Assembly (NCBI RefSeq): GCF_000003815.2
Contig: NC_049986.1
Location: forward strand, 24,583,442-24,626,196
Reading direction: 5' to 3'
Length of the DNA: 42,755 nt
From: Branchiostoma floridae
Taxonomy: Eukaryota > Chordata > Leptocardii > Amphioxiformes > Branchiostomatidae
Under the pieces are notes generated by a model that was given only the letters and a program-made list of their open reading frames with translations, made no database searches and was not told the origin of the DNA. This document shows, one piece after another, positions 1 through 10,400 of the stretch. Made by a program: the position numbers and the translations under genes. The stretch's first letter is position 1; each line of letters begins with the position of its first letter.

Positions 1-101
1 AGGAGGAGGTTGTTGCTCCGGAGCAGCCTCTGCACTTCCCGGGCCTGAGCCACTCCTTGGAGGAATCTCTAATCTTAAGACACGTTTCTCGTTCCTTCCA
101 G

Positions 102-188
102 AGTTAAGGAGGAACCCTTCTCAGACATCCAGTTCCCCCTGGCAGCAGAGGAGGACCATGATCAGGAGGAGGTTGCTGCTCTGGAGCA
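102..188 (+). CDS. 87-nt cassette exon, acidic VKEEPF repeat, copy 1
   Basis: The acceptor is ...CCTTCCAG just before 102 and the donor is GTAAGAATC at 189. The exon is 87 nt, with one nucleotide finishing a codon, 28 codons, then two nucleotides. That is the same symmetric phase as the four downstream exons of this gene, so it can be skipped or included without changing the frame. The peptide starts VKEEPFSDIQFPLAAEE and is rich in Glu and Asp. VKEEP fits the consensus for SUMO attachment (hydrophobic-K-x-E followed by Pro), which is family knowledge and not proof of modification. I do not recognise the protein. Confidence 0.5.
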
Positions 189-466
189 GTAAGAATCAGT
201 CCCTGGAGGAATCTCTCATCTTAAGACATATTTCTCAGACCTGCAGCTCTCTCTAACTTTAACTCCAATCTAAGACATGTTTCTCATTCCTTCACAGAGT
301 TAAGGAGGAACCCTTCTCAGACATCCAGTTCCCCCTGGCAGCAGAGGAGGATCATGATCAGGAGGAGGTAGTTGCTCCGGAGCAGCCTCTCCACTTCCCG
401 GGCCTGAGCCACTCCCTGGAGGAATCTCTAATCTTAAGACGCGTCTCTTGTTCTCGTTCCTTCCAG

Positions 467-553
467 AGTTAATGAAGAGCCTTTCTCAGACATGCAGGCT
501 GCAGAGGAGGAGCATCCAGAGGAGGTCGCTGCTCACTTCTTGAAACACTTCTT
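467..553 (+). CDS. 87-nt cassette exon, acidic repeat, copy 3
   Basis: It starts after TTCCAG and ends before GTAAGAATT. Its length is exactly 87 nt in the same phase as copy 1, although the interior has diverged by compensating deletions. That equal length and phase in two diverged copies is the best evidence that this is a real exon. Here the lysine of the VKEE motif is replaced by Asn (V-N-E-E-P-F). The array copies on either side lack this donor. Confidence 0.5.
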
Positions 554-1121
554 GTAAGAATTTTAAGACATGTTTCTCGTCCCTTCCAGAGTGAAGGAGG
601 AGCCTTTCTCAGACATCCAGTTCCCCCTGGCTGCAGAAGAGGATCATGATCAGGAGGAGGTTGTTGCTCCGGAGCAGCCTCTCCACTTCCCGGGCTTGGG
701 TCACTCCCTGGAGGAATCTCTAATATTAAGACGTGTCTCTTGTTCTCAACAGAGTTAAGGAGGAACCGTTCTCAGACATCCAGTTCCCCCTCGCAGCAGA
801 GGAGGAGCATGATCAGGAGGAGGTTGTTGCTCCGGAGCAGCCTCTCCACTTCCCGGGCCTGAGCCACTCCCTGGAGGAATCTCTAGTCTTAAGACACCTT
901 TCTCGTTCCTTCCAGAGTTAAGGAGGAACCCTTCTCAGACATCCAGTTCCCCCTGGCTGTGGAGGAACATCTGTGGGAGGTCGTTGCTCCAGAACAGTCT
1001 TAATCACTCCTTGGAAGAATCTCTAATCTTAAGACACATGTCTCTCATCCCTTCCAGAGTGAAGGGAGGAGCCGTTTCTCAGACATCCAGGTCCCCCCTG
1101 GCTGCCGAGGAGGAGCATGAT

Positions 1122-1654
1122 NNNNNNNNNNNNNNNNNNNNNNNNNNNNNNNNNNNNNNNNNNNNNNNNNNNNNNNNNNNNNNNNNNNNNNNNNNNNNNN
1201 NNNNNNNNNNNNNNNNNNNNNNNNNNNNNNNNNNNNNNNNNNNNNNNNNNNNNNNNNNNNNNNNNNNNNNNNNNNNNNNNNNNNNNNNNNNNNNNNNNNN
1301 NNNNNNNNNNNNNNNNNNNNNNNNNNNNNNNNNNNNNNNNNNNNNNNNNNNNNNNNNNNNNNNNNNNNNNNNNNNNNNNNNNNNNNNNNNNNNNNNNNNN
1401 NNNNNNNNNNNNNNNNNNNNNNNNNNNNNNNNNNNNNNNNNNNNNNNNNNNNNNNNNNNNNNNNNNNNNNNNNNNNNNNNNNNNNNNNNNNNNNNNNNNN
1501 NNNNNNNNNNNNNNNNNNNNNNNNNNNNNNNNNNNNNNNNNNNNNNNNNNNNNNNNNNNNNNNNNNNNNNNNNNNNNNNNNNNNNNNNNNNNNNNNNNNN
1601 NNNNNNNNNNNNNNNNNNNNNNNNNNNNNNNNNNNNNNNNNNNNNNNNNNNNNN
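1122..1654. other. Assembly gap (533 N)
   Basis: Run of N. It interrupts the tandem exon array, so additional copies and possibly connecting exons may be missing. No reading frame across it should be trusted. Confidence 1.
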
Positions 1655-1897
1655 CTATTTGTTATAGTTTTACTATTTCTAATGATTTTCAGCTATGAAT
1701 CATTTGTCAAATATTTTCAGGCTAACCTACTTGATAGAGTATTTTCATGGTGTTTATGGCATCTTCGTTCTTTGAGTTAAATTAGATTCATTTTGTTACT
1801 TGATATAATCTAAACGGCTCTTCTTAATTTTCCTGTTCCCACTCCTGTGTTTGTTTGTTTGTTTGTTTATTTTCTGTGTAAATGGTCCCTTCTCTAG

Positions 1898-2944
1898 TTC
1901 TGGTGCACCTGTGCCAATGCGACAGTTATCCAGGTAAAGGTATTTCTTCTCTCAAACTTTCCAAAAAATACTTTCCTTTCTTAGTAAATTTTACCTGTTT
2001 CTTACCATTTATCTCTCTCTGAATCTGAAGTCTGCTTTTCGCTTGCCTTTTTCTCCAGCTCGGCCGTTCCTGCGATCGTTCGGCGGCTGTCAGGGTACGC
2101 TCTTTCCTTTCTCTTGCTCTGCAGTAGTGTAGGCCTTACTATTGTTGGAACTGCTGCTTCAACTGTTCAAGATCCAGTTCAAAAGGTTTTCAGCAAATTT
2201 TACTCATGCACAAAGGGATGTTGCTGAATCAAATCAAAGTTGATAAATTTTGAGATCAGTAATGACCATACAGTTGGTGGCTGTACAACAGCTATGGCAG
2301 AAATAATACTGCCAGAATGCTTGCAGTTTCGTACTTGGTTTATTACCTGTAAGTGTTTCATTATCATCATCATCTTCCAGTCAGTTTTCCTGTTTCTTTC
2401 TGATTCGTTTGGCACCTTACAGCTGATACCAGTCTGTGTGTTGTTTTCATCTTGTAAATATTCTATGCCATCTCAAGTAAATTCTCTCAAGTCGTTTGTA
2501 GTCTGTGAACCAAAGAATCATTAGCAGAAAGATGACACTTTTATTTTCTCCCTTCCAGCCCGGCTCCCCCCCTTCCTGGCCCTCCTGTCTCAGGGTACTC
2601 CTCTTTCCTTTCTGTCCTCTTCTGTTTTTATGTGTGATTTGTGTGAACTTATTTGTCAAACATTATGTTGCTTTGGTCTAGCCCAATGCTTGCTTCCATT
2701 TCAGTTTCGTATTGCTTTCTTTTACATTTGCAGACTTTGGTATCCACTTTGCATTGGTGGCACATACACAGGTTTTATCATTCTGTCATTCCGTTTCCTC
2801 CATACAAATTCCTGCTTGGGCTAGTCAACTTGTGTATAATTCTTGTCTCCTTTTTCCCCATGCAGACCCCCGTCTGGACTAGATGCCTTTGATGACAACA
2901 TCTCGGTCACAGAGCCCCCACACACCCCAAACCCACATACCTGA
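1898..2944 (+). CDS. 3' end of an unrecognised gene: three 36-nt Pro-rich exons and the stop exon
   Basis: Four exons fit together: 1898-1933, 2059-2094, 2559-2594 and 2866-2944, ending in TGA. Each internal exon is exactly 36 nt (1+33+2), has an AG acceptor after a pyrimidine tract and a GTAAAG, GTACGC or GTACTC donor, and joins in frame to the next. The encoded 12-residue blocks look related: A-P-V-P-M-R-Q-L-S, A-V-P-A-I-V-R-R-L-S and A-P-P-L-P-G-P-P-V-S, suggesting exon duplication. The last exon adds 25 residues with G-L-D-A-F-D-D and a Pro/His/Thr-rich end. Phase agrees with the 87-nt exons upstream, so I infer one gene, but the gap prevents proof. No known family is evident; the protein would be disordered. 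Further small exons between 2094 and 2559 cannot be excluded. Confidence 0.5.
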
Positions 2945-4480
2945 TGAACAAGGCCCCCCTACACTCCATACCTTATACCGGATGATCGTCTGCCACCTGA
3001 GTTACCTCAATGACATTTTGCCTATAATCGGTTCTTCCAATCCCACCAGAATTTTGTTAGCACTAAAACTAGAAGAAGTATCACACCATACATTAACATA
3101 ACATTGTTGCAAAAATTTAATGTACTTTCATTTCTATCAACAAAGTGTAACGTTTAACTAACAGTTGATAGTCAGTAAGAGATTTACAAAGATGTTCTTT
3201 TCTGCAGTAAAATCCTTGTGTTTTTAATGTTTAAAATGTTTGAATTAAATATGTACATGATGCAGGTATACTATGTATACTACAGTAGAGGACTCTGAAC
3301 TACATGTAAGCTTAAGTCGTGACCCAATACACCCCTTTCCACTAAAGACTGTGTCTGATGTGTCTCTTGAGATTTAACATATCAAAATAACAATTTATTT
3401 CCTACATTTTCTGAGTTTTGTTGTTCCTTGAATCATAGTTTTACATCTTTCATTATATTCCAGTCATGAAATGAAGGATCAGACAAATCCAGTTTAGGTC
3501 ACTTTACAGTGTACATTGAACATAGTCTTTGTTGGTACACAACCTTATTTTGTTCTTCTGCAGACATTTCGAAAACGTGTCTGTCGTCTTCAGCAGTGCA
3601 TCATGTGCAATTTACAGATGTACAGTGGATCAGCAATCACGTTCTAGTGGAAAGGCAGTCCCATAGAACCTGTCATAACACCCCATATATAGTTGCCAGG
3701 CTATCCTGGCCCGGCATGTTTTGGCCCAGTGGCTAACCCAAACTCAGCGTTGTCCCCGTTGAGCCCAACCAGACGCCAGTATCTGGTGCACACCAGTCCC
3801 AGTCAGTGTACAGGCAGTCCTGTCAAAACAAAACAAACAAACAAACAAAATTCCTCAACAATAAAGTGAAATAAAAACACAAAAAGACAGTCTAAGTGTA
3901 AAATGAAATCTGTGTTACATGGGTAGAATTCATAGTTGTATGATAGAAGCGTTCCAATAGAAAATTTGTAGTGTTTCTTTTATGCTCAAAATGTACAACT
4001 ATGGACAAAATGAACAGCACAAAATGTAAAGTAATGAAACAGAACATGTCAAAGGGAAATGTCATGTGCAAGTATGCTATAGCCATACTTGAGTATAGCA
4101 TACTTGAGTTATGTCAGTTAGTCCGTACTGTTGTCCCTCCCCACTTCGACCAAGTCAAATGAGCTCAAAGAGTTGTACCAGTATAGATCATTTGTCACAC
4201 ATCCCTGTTTTTTTCTTTTTCCAAGAAATGTGCATAATATTCCTTCCCTCACTTTGTACAACTGATGAAATCACACTTTCATAGGATTAAATAAAACTGT
4301 TTATCTACATATCAGGACCACTTGAAAGGTTTCCATGGCAAAGTGTGCCAAGGTTTTCATTATTGATCGTATCTTATTAACTCTTTGTCAATTTTTAACC
4401 TTTGCCTCCCAAAGTTCCAGTACAAATTTAGGAGCCTAAGGGTTAAAGGATGCAGCTGTCAATCAAAGACATCTCAGCTG
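2945..4480. other. Intergenic region between two convergent genes
   Basis: It holds the 3' UTRs of the plus-strand gene ending at 2944 and the minus-strand gene ending at 4481. AT-rich, with no supported exon. A hammerhead-like motif lies at 3563-3593 on the minus strand, and an AAAC simple repeat near 3829-3848. Confidence 0.6.
3563..3593 (-). ncRNA. Degenerate hammerhead-like motif
   Basis: The minus strand shows CTGAAGA at 3593-3587 and GAAATGTC at 3570-3563, the order seen in type I hammerhead cores (CUGANGA ... GAAA). The helix expected between them is weak here, so this may be a decayed Penelope-like element remnant or chance. It is much weaker than the two motifs near 15.6 and 16.7 kb. 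Confidence 0.25.
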
Positions 4481-7400
4481 TCAATCAAACACATCATCCT
4501 CAAGTTCAGTCTCAGAGTTTCTTGGCAGAGCTTTCTTCTGTGTCTTCAGGTTACTTTCCACCTTAGCCGGGACAGCTGCTACGCCATTTTCTTGTTCTGA
4601 CCGATTCTCACTCTCACTATCCACCTCACTTCTACTGTCCTTAACTGTCTCTGGTTCCTTACCATCTCCTCCTTTTGTCCCAGTCTCGAGATTTTCAGCC
4701 TTAGTCTCAAGATGTTCAGGCTTCGTCTCTTGGTGCTGAGCCTTATTTTCAAGACTTTCAGTCTCAAGACGTTCAGTGTCTCCCTGACCCTCCCCACCCC
4801 CCTGTGCATCATAATGCTCCACTGTGATCTCTATCTTATGATTGTCCTTTTCCTCATCTCCTTTAACTCCTTCCTCTTCCTGTTTACCTTCTTTCTCTCC
4901 TTCCTCCACTCTCCCATTCTCTCCATCCTCTGACTCACTTCTAACTTGCTTCTCCTCTGTTCTATCATTCTGACTATCCAAGGAGAGACTATCATGTTTT
5001 GCTCCAGACTCAGTACTATGTATGGTGCCATCGCTTCCCACCCCTCTAACTCCCTCTCTCTCCCTCCCTCCGTCCCTGCCGCGCCTGTCCGCACCGTTCG
5101 TGTCCTGCTGCCGCTCGTCCTCGCTGTCCTGGCTCTCGTCGTCTGACGGGTTCTCGTCTGGCGGAGGCGGCGGGATGATCACCTCCTCCCGGCCTCCGTC
5201 TTCTTCTGCAGTGGGCAGAGATGGAGAAAAACAGCCATCAACAAGCTAACTTAAAGACACTAAAAAAATTCTCCTCCACTTCATGTCAGTTCTATCCTCC
5301 TGCTGACCCGTAACCTATAACCCCTAACCTTGCGAGTCCATATCTTTATTAGCCTCCTCCTTTGCTCTCTTTCTAACCCTTAACCTTTAACACTAACCTG
5401 TTATCCTTGTCTGCCTCCACCTTAGCTCCCCTGTCCTGGCCCTTACCCCTAACCTTTGAGCCCGTCCTAGTCTGCCTCCTCCTTAACCCTCTCCTCCTGA
5501 CCCTTAACCTGTAACCCCTGACCTGTAAGCCAGAACTTAACAGCATTCTCCTTAACCCTCTCCTCCTGACCCTTAACCTGTAACCCCTGACCTGTAAGCC
5601 CATCTTTAAATGTAACCAAGACTAAATGGATGTTATTTGGCACTGCTAACAGGTTAAAGCAAGCACAGTCCTTGACAGTCAAAATTGACCAAGAAATCAT
5701 AGAAAGAGTTCATACGTTCAAATATCTTGGTCTGTACCTTGACTCCCACCTGTCCTTTAATGAACATATAGACAAAGTTTGTAGTAAGGTGTCACAGAGG
5801 ATTGGACTACTTAGACGCCTCAGACACTGCCTGACTTTCAGTATTGCTGACATGTTGTACAAGACTATGATATTGCCTATTTTCGACTATTGTGACACTG
5901 TCTGGGGAACCTGTGGGGCCACCAAACAACGGCAACTACAAATACTACAAAACAGAGCGGCTAGGGTGGTGCTGCAACGTAGGCAACGGGACATCAGCAT
6001 TGTGAACCTCCACCAAACTCTCAACTGGAAATACCTGGCTGATAGGAGATTTGAGCACACGTGCATTATGGTTTTCAAATGTCTGACAGGCTTGGCACCA
6101 ACATACCTATCCGCCACATTTCAGCACAACTCTCGTATCCATACTTACAACACTAGGCAGACCACTAAACTACACCCACCAAGCTACACCACCACATGTG
6201 GACAAAAAACATTTGCATACACTGGCACTAGCCAGTACAACAAACTAGCAGATAACATAAGAAACATCACAACACTAAAAGGCTTTAAAACAGCTCTGAA
6301 GAACATATGTTTATCTGACCTCAAGTAATATTGAAACTTAGTATGGAAAAGCACCTTTGTCTCTGATGTGCCTTACTGTTCTTTAAATTTTTTTGTTTGT
6401 TCAATCTCTACATATGATTTAGTATCCACGCTTTGTAAATTTCAGTTTCATTAATTTTCGTTTTACACATGATTTGATATATGATTTGACCTCTGACCTC
6501 CACCCCATCTCTTGACATATTGATTTTGACCTTGGAACGTTTTCGACATGAGTATGGACACTGATTATGTTTTGACGCACCGGTTTTATGTTTTCTGTAC
6601 TGTATGTTGTCCCTGGTGTTCAAAGTTTGACTGATTGTTATCACGTTTTTGTCCTGTATTTATTATTTACATGTATGTTTGATGGGCCCCCTTAGAAATC
6701 AACTACTGTATGCACTGTTGTAGGGGTAACCCATCTGTCTCAAGATGAAATAAATAATAAAAAAAAAATCAGCCTCCTCCTGACCCTTAACCTGTAACCC
6801 CTGACCTGTAAGCCCATTTTGATCAGCCTCCTCCTGACCCTTAACCTGTAACCCCTGACCTGTAAGCCCATTTTGATCAGCCTCCTCCTGACCCTTAACC
6901 TGTAACCCCTGACCTGTAAGCCCATCTTTATCAGCCTCCTCCTTAGCCCTCTCCTCCTCCTCCCGCATCGCCAGTAACGACAAGACCTGCTCCTTGGCCT
7001 CCTGAGACTTCTTCCGCTGGTGTCTTGAGGCGCGCAGCTGGCGCTCCTTCAGCTGTTAAGGTCGAGGCACAAGTCTTAAAGTTTAGAAGTCTTCCTGGTG
7101 TTTTAAGATCTCTATTTGGTCTAGATTTTCAACGCAATGGTGAATACATAATGTGAATGTCTTGAGATACTTACTAACTCATTAAAAGTCATTAGAGATT
7201 TGAATTGATAGTGGCTATGAAAAATGATAAGGAACCACTTTAAATCGTTTTTTTCGAGATATGGTATAATGTGTAGTGTAGGTATGTGTTTTCTTGAGCC
7301 TGAGAGAAGAAAGTTGAAGACTCACCTGTTGGCTCCATAGCAGCTCCTTGGTGTTCTCTCCCGGGTACCTGTGCTTATCCCAGATTCTCTTGTACTCAAA

Positions 7401-10400
7401 ATACCTGAAAACATAAAAATATGTAAGACTGTCCTTTACGTTTCGCAGATGTGTACTGAAACTGTTATCTATTGTCACATTTAGAAAAAGGACCCCTCTG
7501 TGTAGTTTACGGACTGTTGATTTTTTTTTTCTTGCACTTTCAAGCGTGGGCGAAGCTTATGGCTCCTGGCCTAACTTTGGGGTACAACCGAGCTATTTTG
7601 GGGCGTGACCGGGCCCTGGAGTTGGAATCTACATACCCAATTACTATTACGTCAGATATTTGCGGTACATTTAAAATCACTGCATGCCCTTGGCCCGAGT
7701 CACGCTATTCTGCACTGGTAGGGCACTTTCGCTTTATGACAAGCAGCGTCAGGACACGTTATCTCCATGACAACTAGACACTCACAGCGACAGGCCGGCA
7801 TACACCCCCCCCTCCCCAATTCCACTAGGAAGGCGTCTCGCCGTGCTCTTTCTAGACCTAAGATTGGACACATCGCTTAACGGATTTGTAGAGAAAACAC
7901 TAATCTTTTTACGCTTTGTGTGTTTTGTTGTCTTTTAAGTCACGCTATTATACATTGTCTGATATATACCCAGTTTGAAATCGAAGGTTACACACATCCG
8001 TTTTAGGTCGCAGTGACAGCGCAGCGCGGTCTCCGTCTTGTGGAAAGGGCAATTTTACGCCTACGTCACTCGTCAGCGTTAGGGCACGGTAGCTTCATGA
8101 CAGCCGCTCATAGCGACAAGCCGCCTTAATGCACACTAAGTACCCTGCTATTGTCCCGTTAGCTCTATAAGTACCCTTCCCATTGTTGCGTCATTTATAA
8201 TGGATATCATATGGCCTTCCCCGGGGGGATTGCGTCTTCGGCAGTCGCCAGGGCTGCAGGGACGACTCGCGTTGTGTTTAAGGAGTTTATTGAGCAAAAA
8301 TAGTGGCGACGTGTTGGCGTAACAGTTAGGATGTTTGACCCAGAGCCAGATGTACTGGGTTCGAATCCCCTGACATGTCCAAGCTGATGATCGATTTGAC
8401 ACCTTTTTCACACCCTCTCTTTAACTTCCTTATTAATTTTTAGTTTTCATATTTGACCGTAAGGTCCCTATCACCTTTGCCGCACATCATGATCATGTTA
8501 GCCGCAGCACGCCCTTTCTCGGGGATGTGTCCAACCAAATTCAGTGCCAGAAAAGTTGCAGGACATTCTTGTCGACCGTAGGTTCTGTTGCCTCGCTGAA
8601 ACTCGTACCACAAAAAAATGATAATTGTAACAAGTGAATTCACCGCGGCTAAGTGGTTTGATCCACTTACATCTCAACACCTGGTTTGGACAAAGAGTCG
8701 GTCCTTATCACTACTGGTTATACTAGTCTGTGGCTCGTGAAATGTTTGTCATCGTTAGTGTTGCTCAGAGCCAGACGTTCCTGATGATTTCACACAAGGT
8801 AACCACAGTCTGCGCAACCGGCCGAAAATAATATCCACGTTACATCCATCTTTGAGCACGTGTGAGATTTCTATTGTGTTAATAAATCTTCTATGTCAAC
8901 TTCTTTACTGTGCTGTTGGTGACACAAATAACGTTTTAATCCCAATTCGAAATGCTCTTTTTGAACGAGCGACTGTCAAGCCTATTTCAAAACAGACAGC
9001 TATGTTCGGCAACGAGAGACCACTTTATTAGTTTGTTTATTGTAAGTTTGTTTGTTTGTTTTATAACATTTAGTCAGTGTTATGTATGTATGTCATTGTA
9101 TTTTATTCAGGAAGTTTCGAGGCGTACGTGTCTAAGGGAACGTCCATAATGAATTTTCTAAATAAAGAATGGCATTTTGTTTGTTTTATAAAATTTCACA
9201 AGGTCTAAGCTAAGATTAATGACCCGCAACATATACATTTCAAGTAATGTTATCATACAAACAAAAGCAGTCAACAGTACGCGTCCCTTAATGTTGTTAT
9301 TACCTAAATAAGGCAGGTGCTTTGACCTTAAGGGACTCACCTGGTCAAGACGTCCGTCTTTTTCCTGTTGTCCATGATCTTCCCTGCAAAATAAGAATAT
9401 TCCATGATGTCTTAAGGAACCCTGTGTCACTTAGACGCCCTCAAGACGACACGTCTACATGGCGAAGACACCGTCCCGTCTCGACCCTAACGTGCCCGAA
9501 CAACCCCGGTCTTCTGCTCATGGTGACGGTACGGTGGCCGAGAAGCGCCGTCTGGCGCCAGGCTGGGCACTGCAGGATATTGGTTCTCATCACTTGCAAG
9601 GCAAATCGTACAAGTGTAAAACATGAACAAAATGCCGTATAAAAAGAAGGGATTTTCTCAGGAATATGTTCATGTCCAAAACCAGTTTTGTTTGTTTCCG
9701 TAGTGATGTCATCAATGTGTCATAATTTAGTGAGCCCTCTCCTCGAAGTTTGTTCCAACACGTTTGCTCAGGGTCTTTTTTTAACCTCCTTGCTCAGATA
9801 GAAAATTATCAAAACCTCTTGCTGGTGACGCGAAACCCTGGATAGTTTTACCCCAGCCCGACGCTTATCTGCATTATTGCCATGATGATGTGTCATTCAT
9901 CACATCCCCCTCTAGGGACCAATTGTCCGCTGAGAAGACCAGGCAGAACACGGATATTCCATTAGGCGGTTTCTAGGAAAGGATTTTTAGTCTCGTATCA
10001 AAAACTGTTGTTGTATATCCTTTAAGGAACCTTGAACCCTAACAACCTTTCACGAGGGTGTTACGAAGAAAACAATTTTCATTGACTGGCCGTTGCAGTT
10101 GTATTCAAGTAACGCTAGAGGGCGCGGCAATAAACCGTGACACCTGGTGACAGAACAGCGATGTGTTCTTATCTGTTGTCTCCAGTTGTCTCCAGTCCTG
10201 GATTACCTGTGGGAACACCTGGTGGGATGACGTCATGCCCCAGGAATTTTATAGAAGATAGGGCGACATTCCAGCTGCGTTATCATTTTAGAGTATCATG
10301 TAACCTTTTCACACTGAGTATGTAACATGTCAGCTCCAAGAAAAAAATAATTATTGTGTGTGTGTGTGGGGGGGTGCTTCTGTGTGTGTTTGTTTCTCCG

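Larger units (their letters stand above)
1..1121 (+). repeat. Tandem array of exon-like units (at least 7 copies)
   Basis: Units begin with the core GTTAAGGAGGAACC or GTGAAGGAGGAGCC at 103, 299, 468, 591, 754, 917 and 1059, so spacing is 123-196 bp and mostly near 163. Each unit carries a pyrimidine-rich stretch ending in CAG just before the core (a 3' splice site), then an open frame giving V-K-E-E-P-F-S-D-I-Q followed by Glu-rich sequence. The array runs into the gap at 1122, so the true copy number is unknown. Only the copies starting at 102 and 467 keep a canonical GTAAGAAT donor; the others have GGAGGAAT there and the frame runs on to a stop in the next unit. Copy 7 has an extra G that shifts the frame after VK. 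Confidence 0.85.

Noticed and set aside
984-1698. Long open frames across the first gap
   Set aside because: They are made of N and are not evidence of coding.
8311-8375. tRNA gene
   Set aside because: A and B boxes are present but no acceptor-stem pairing; fits a SINE head.
9322-9642. 106-codon plus-strand frame
   Set aside because: Antisense to the micro-exon at 9383-9341, which has both splice sites and matching phase.
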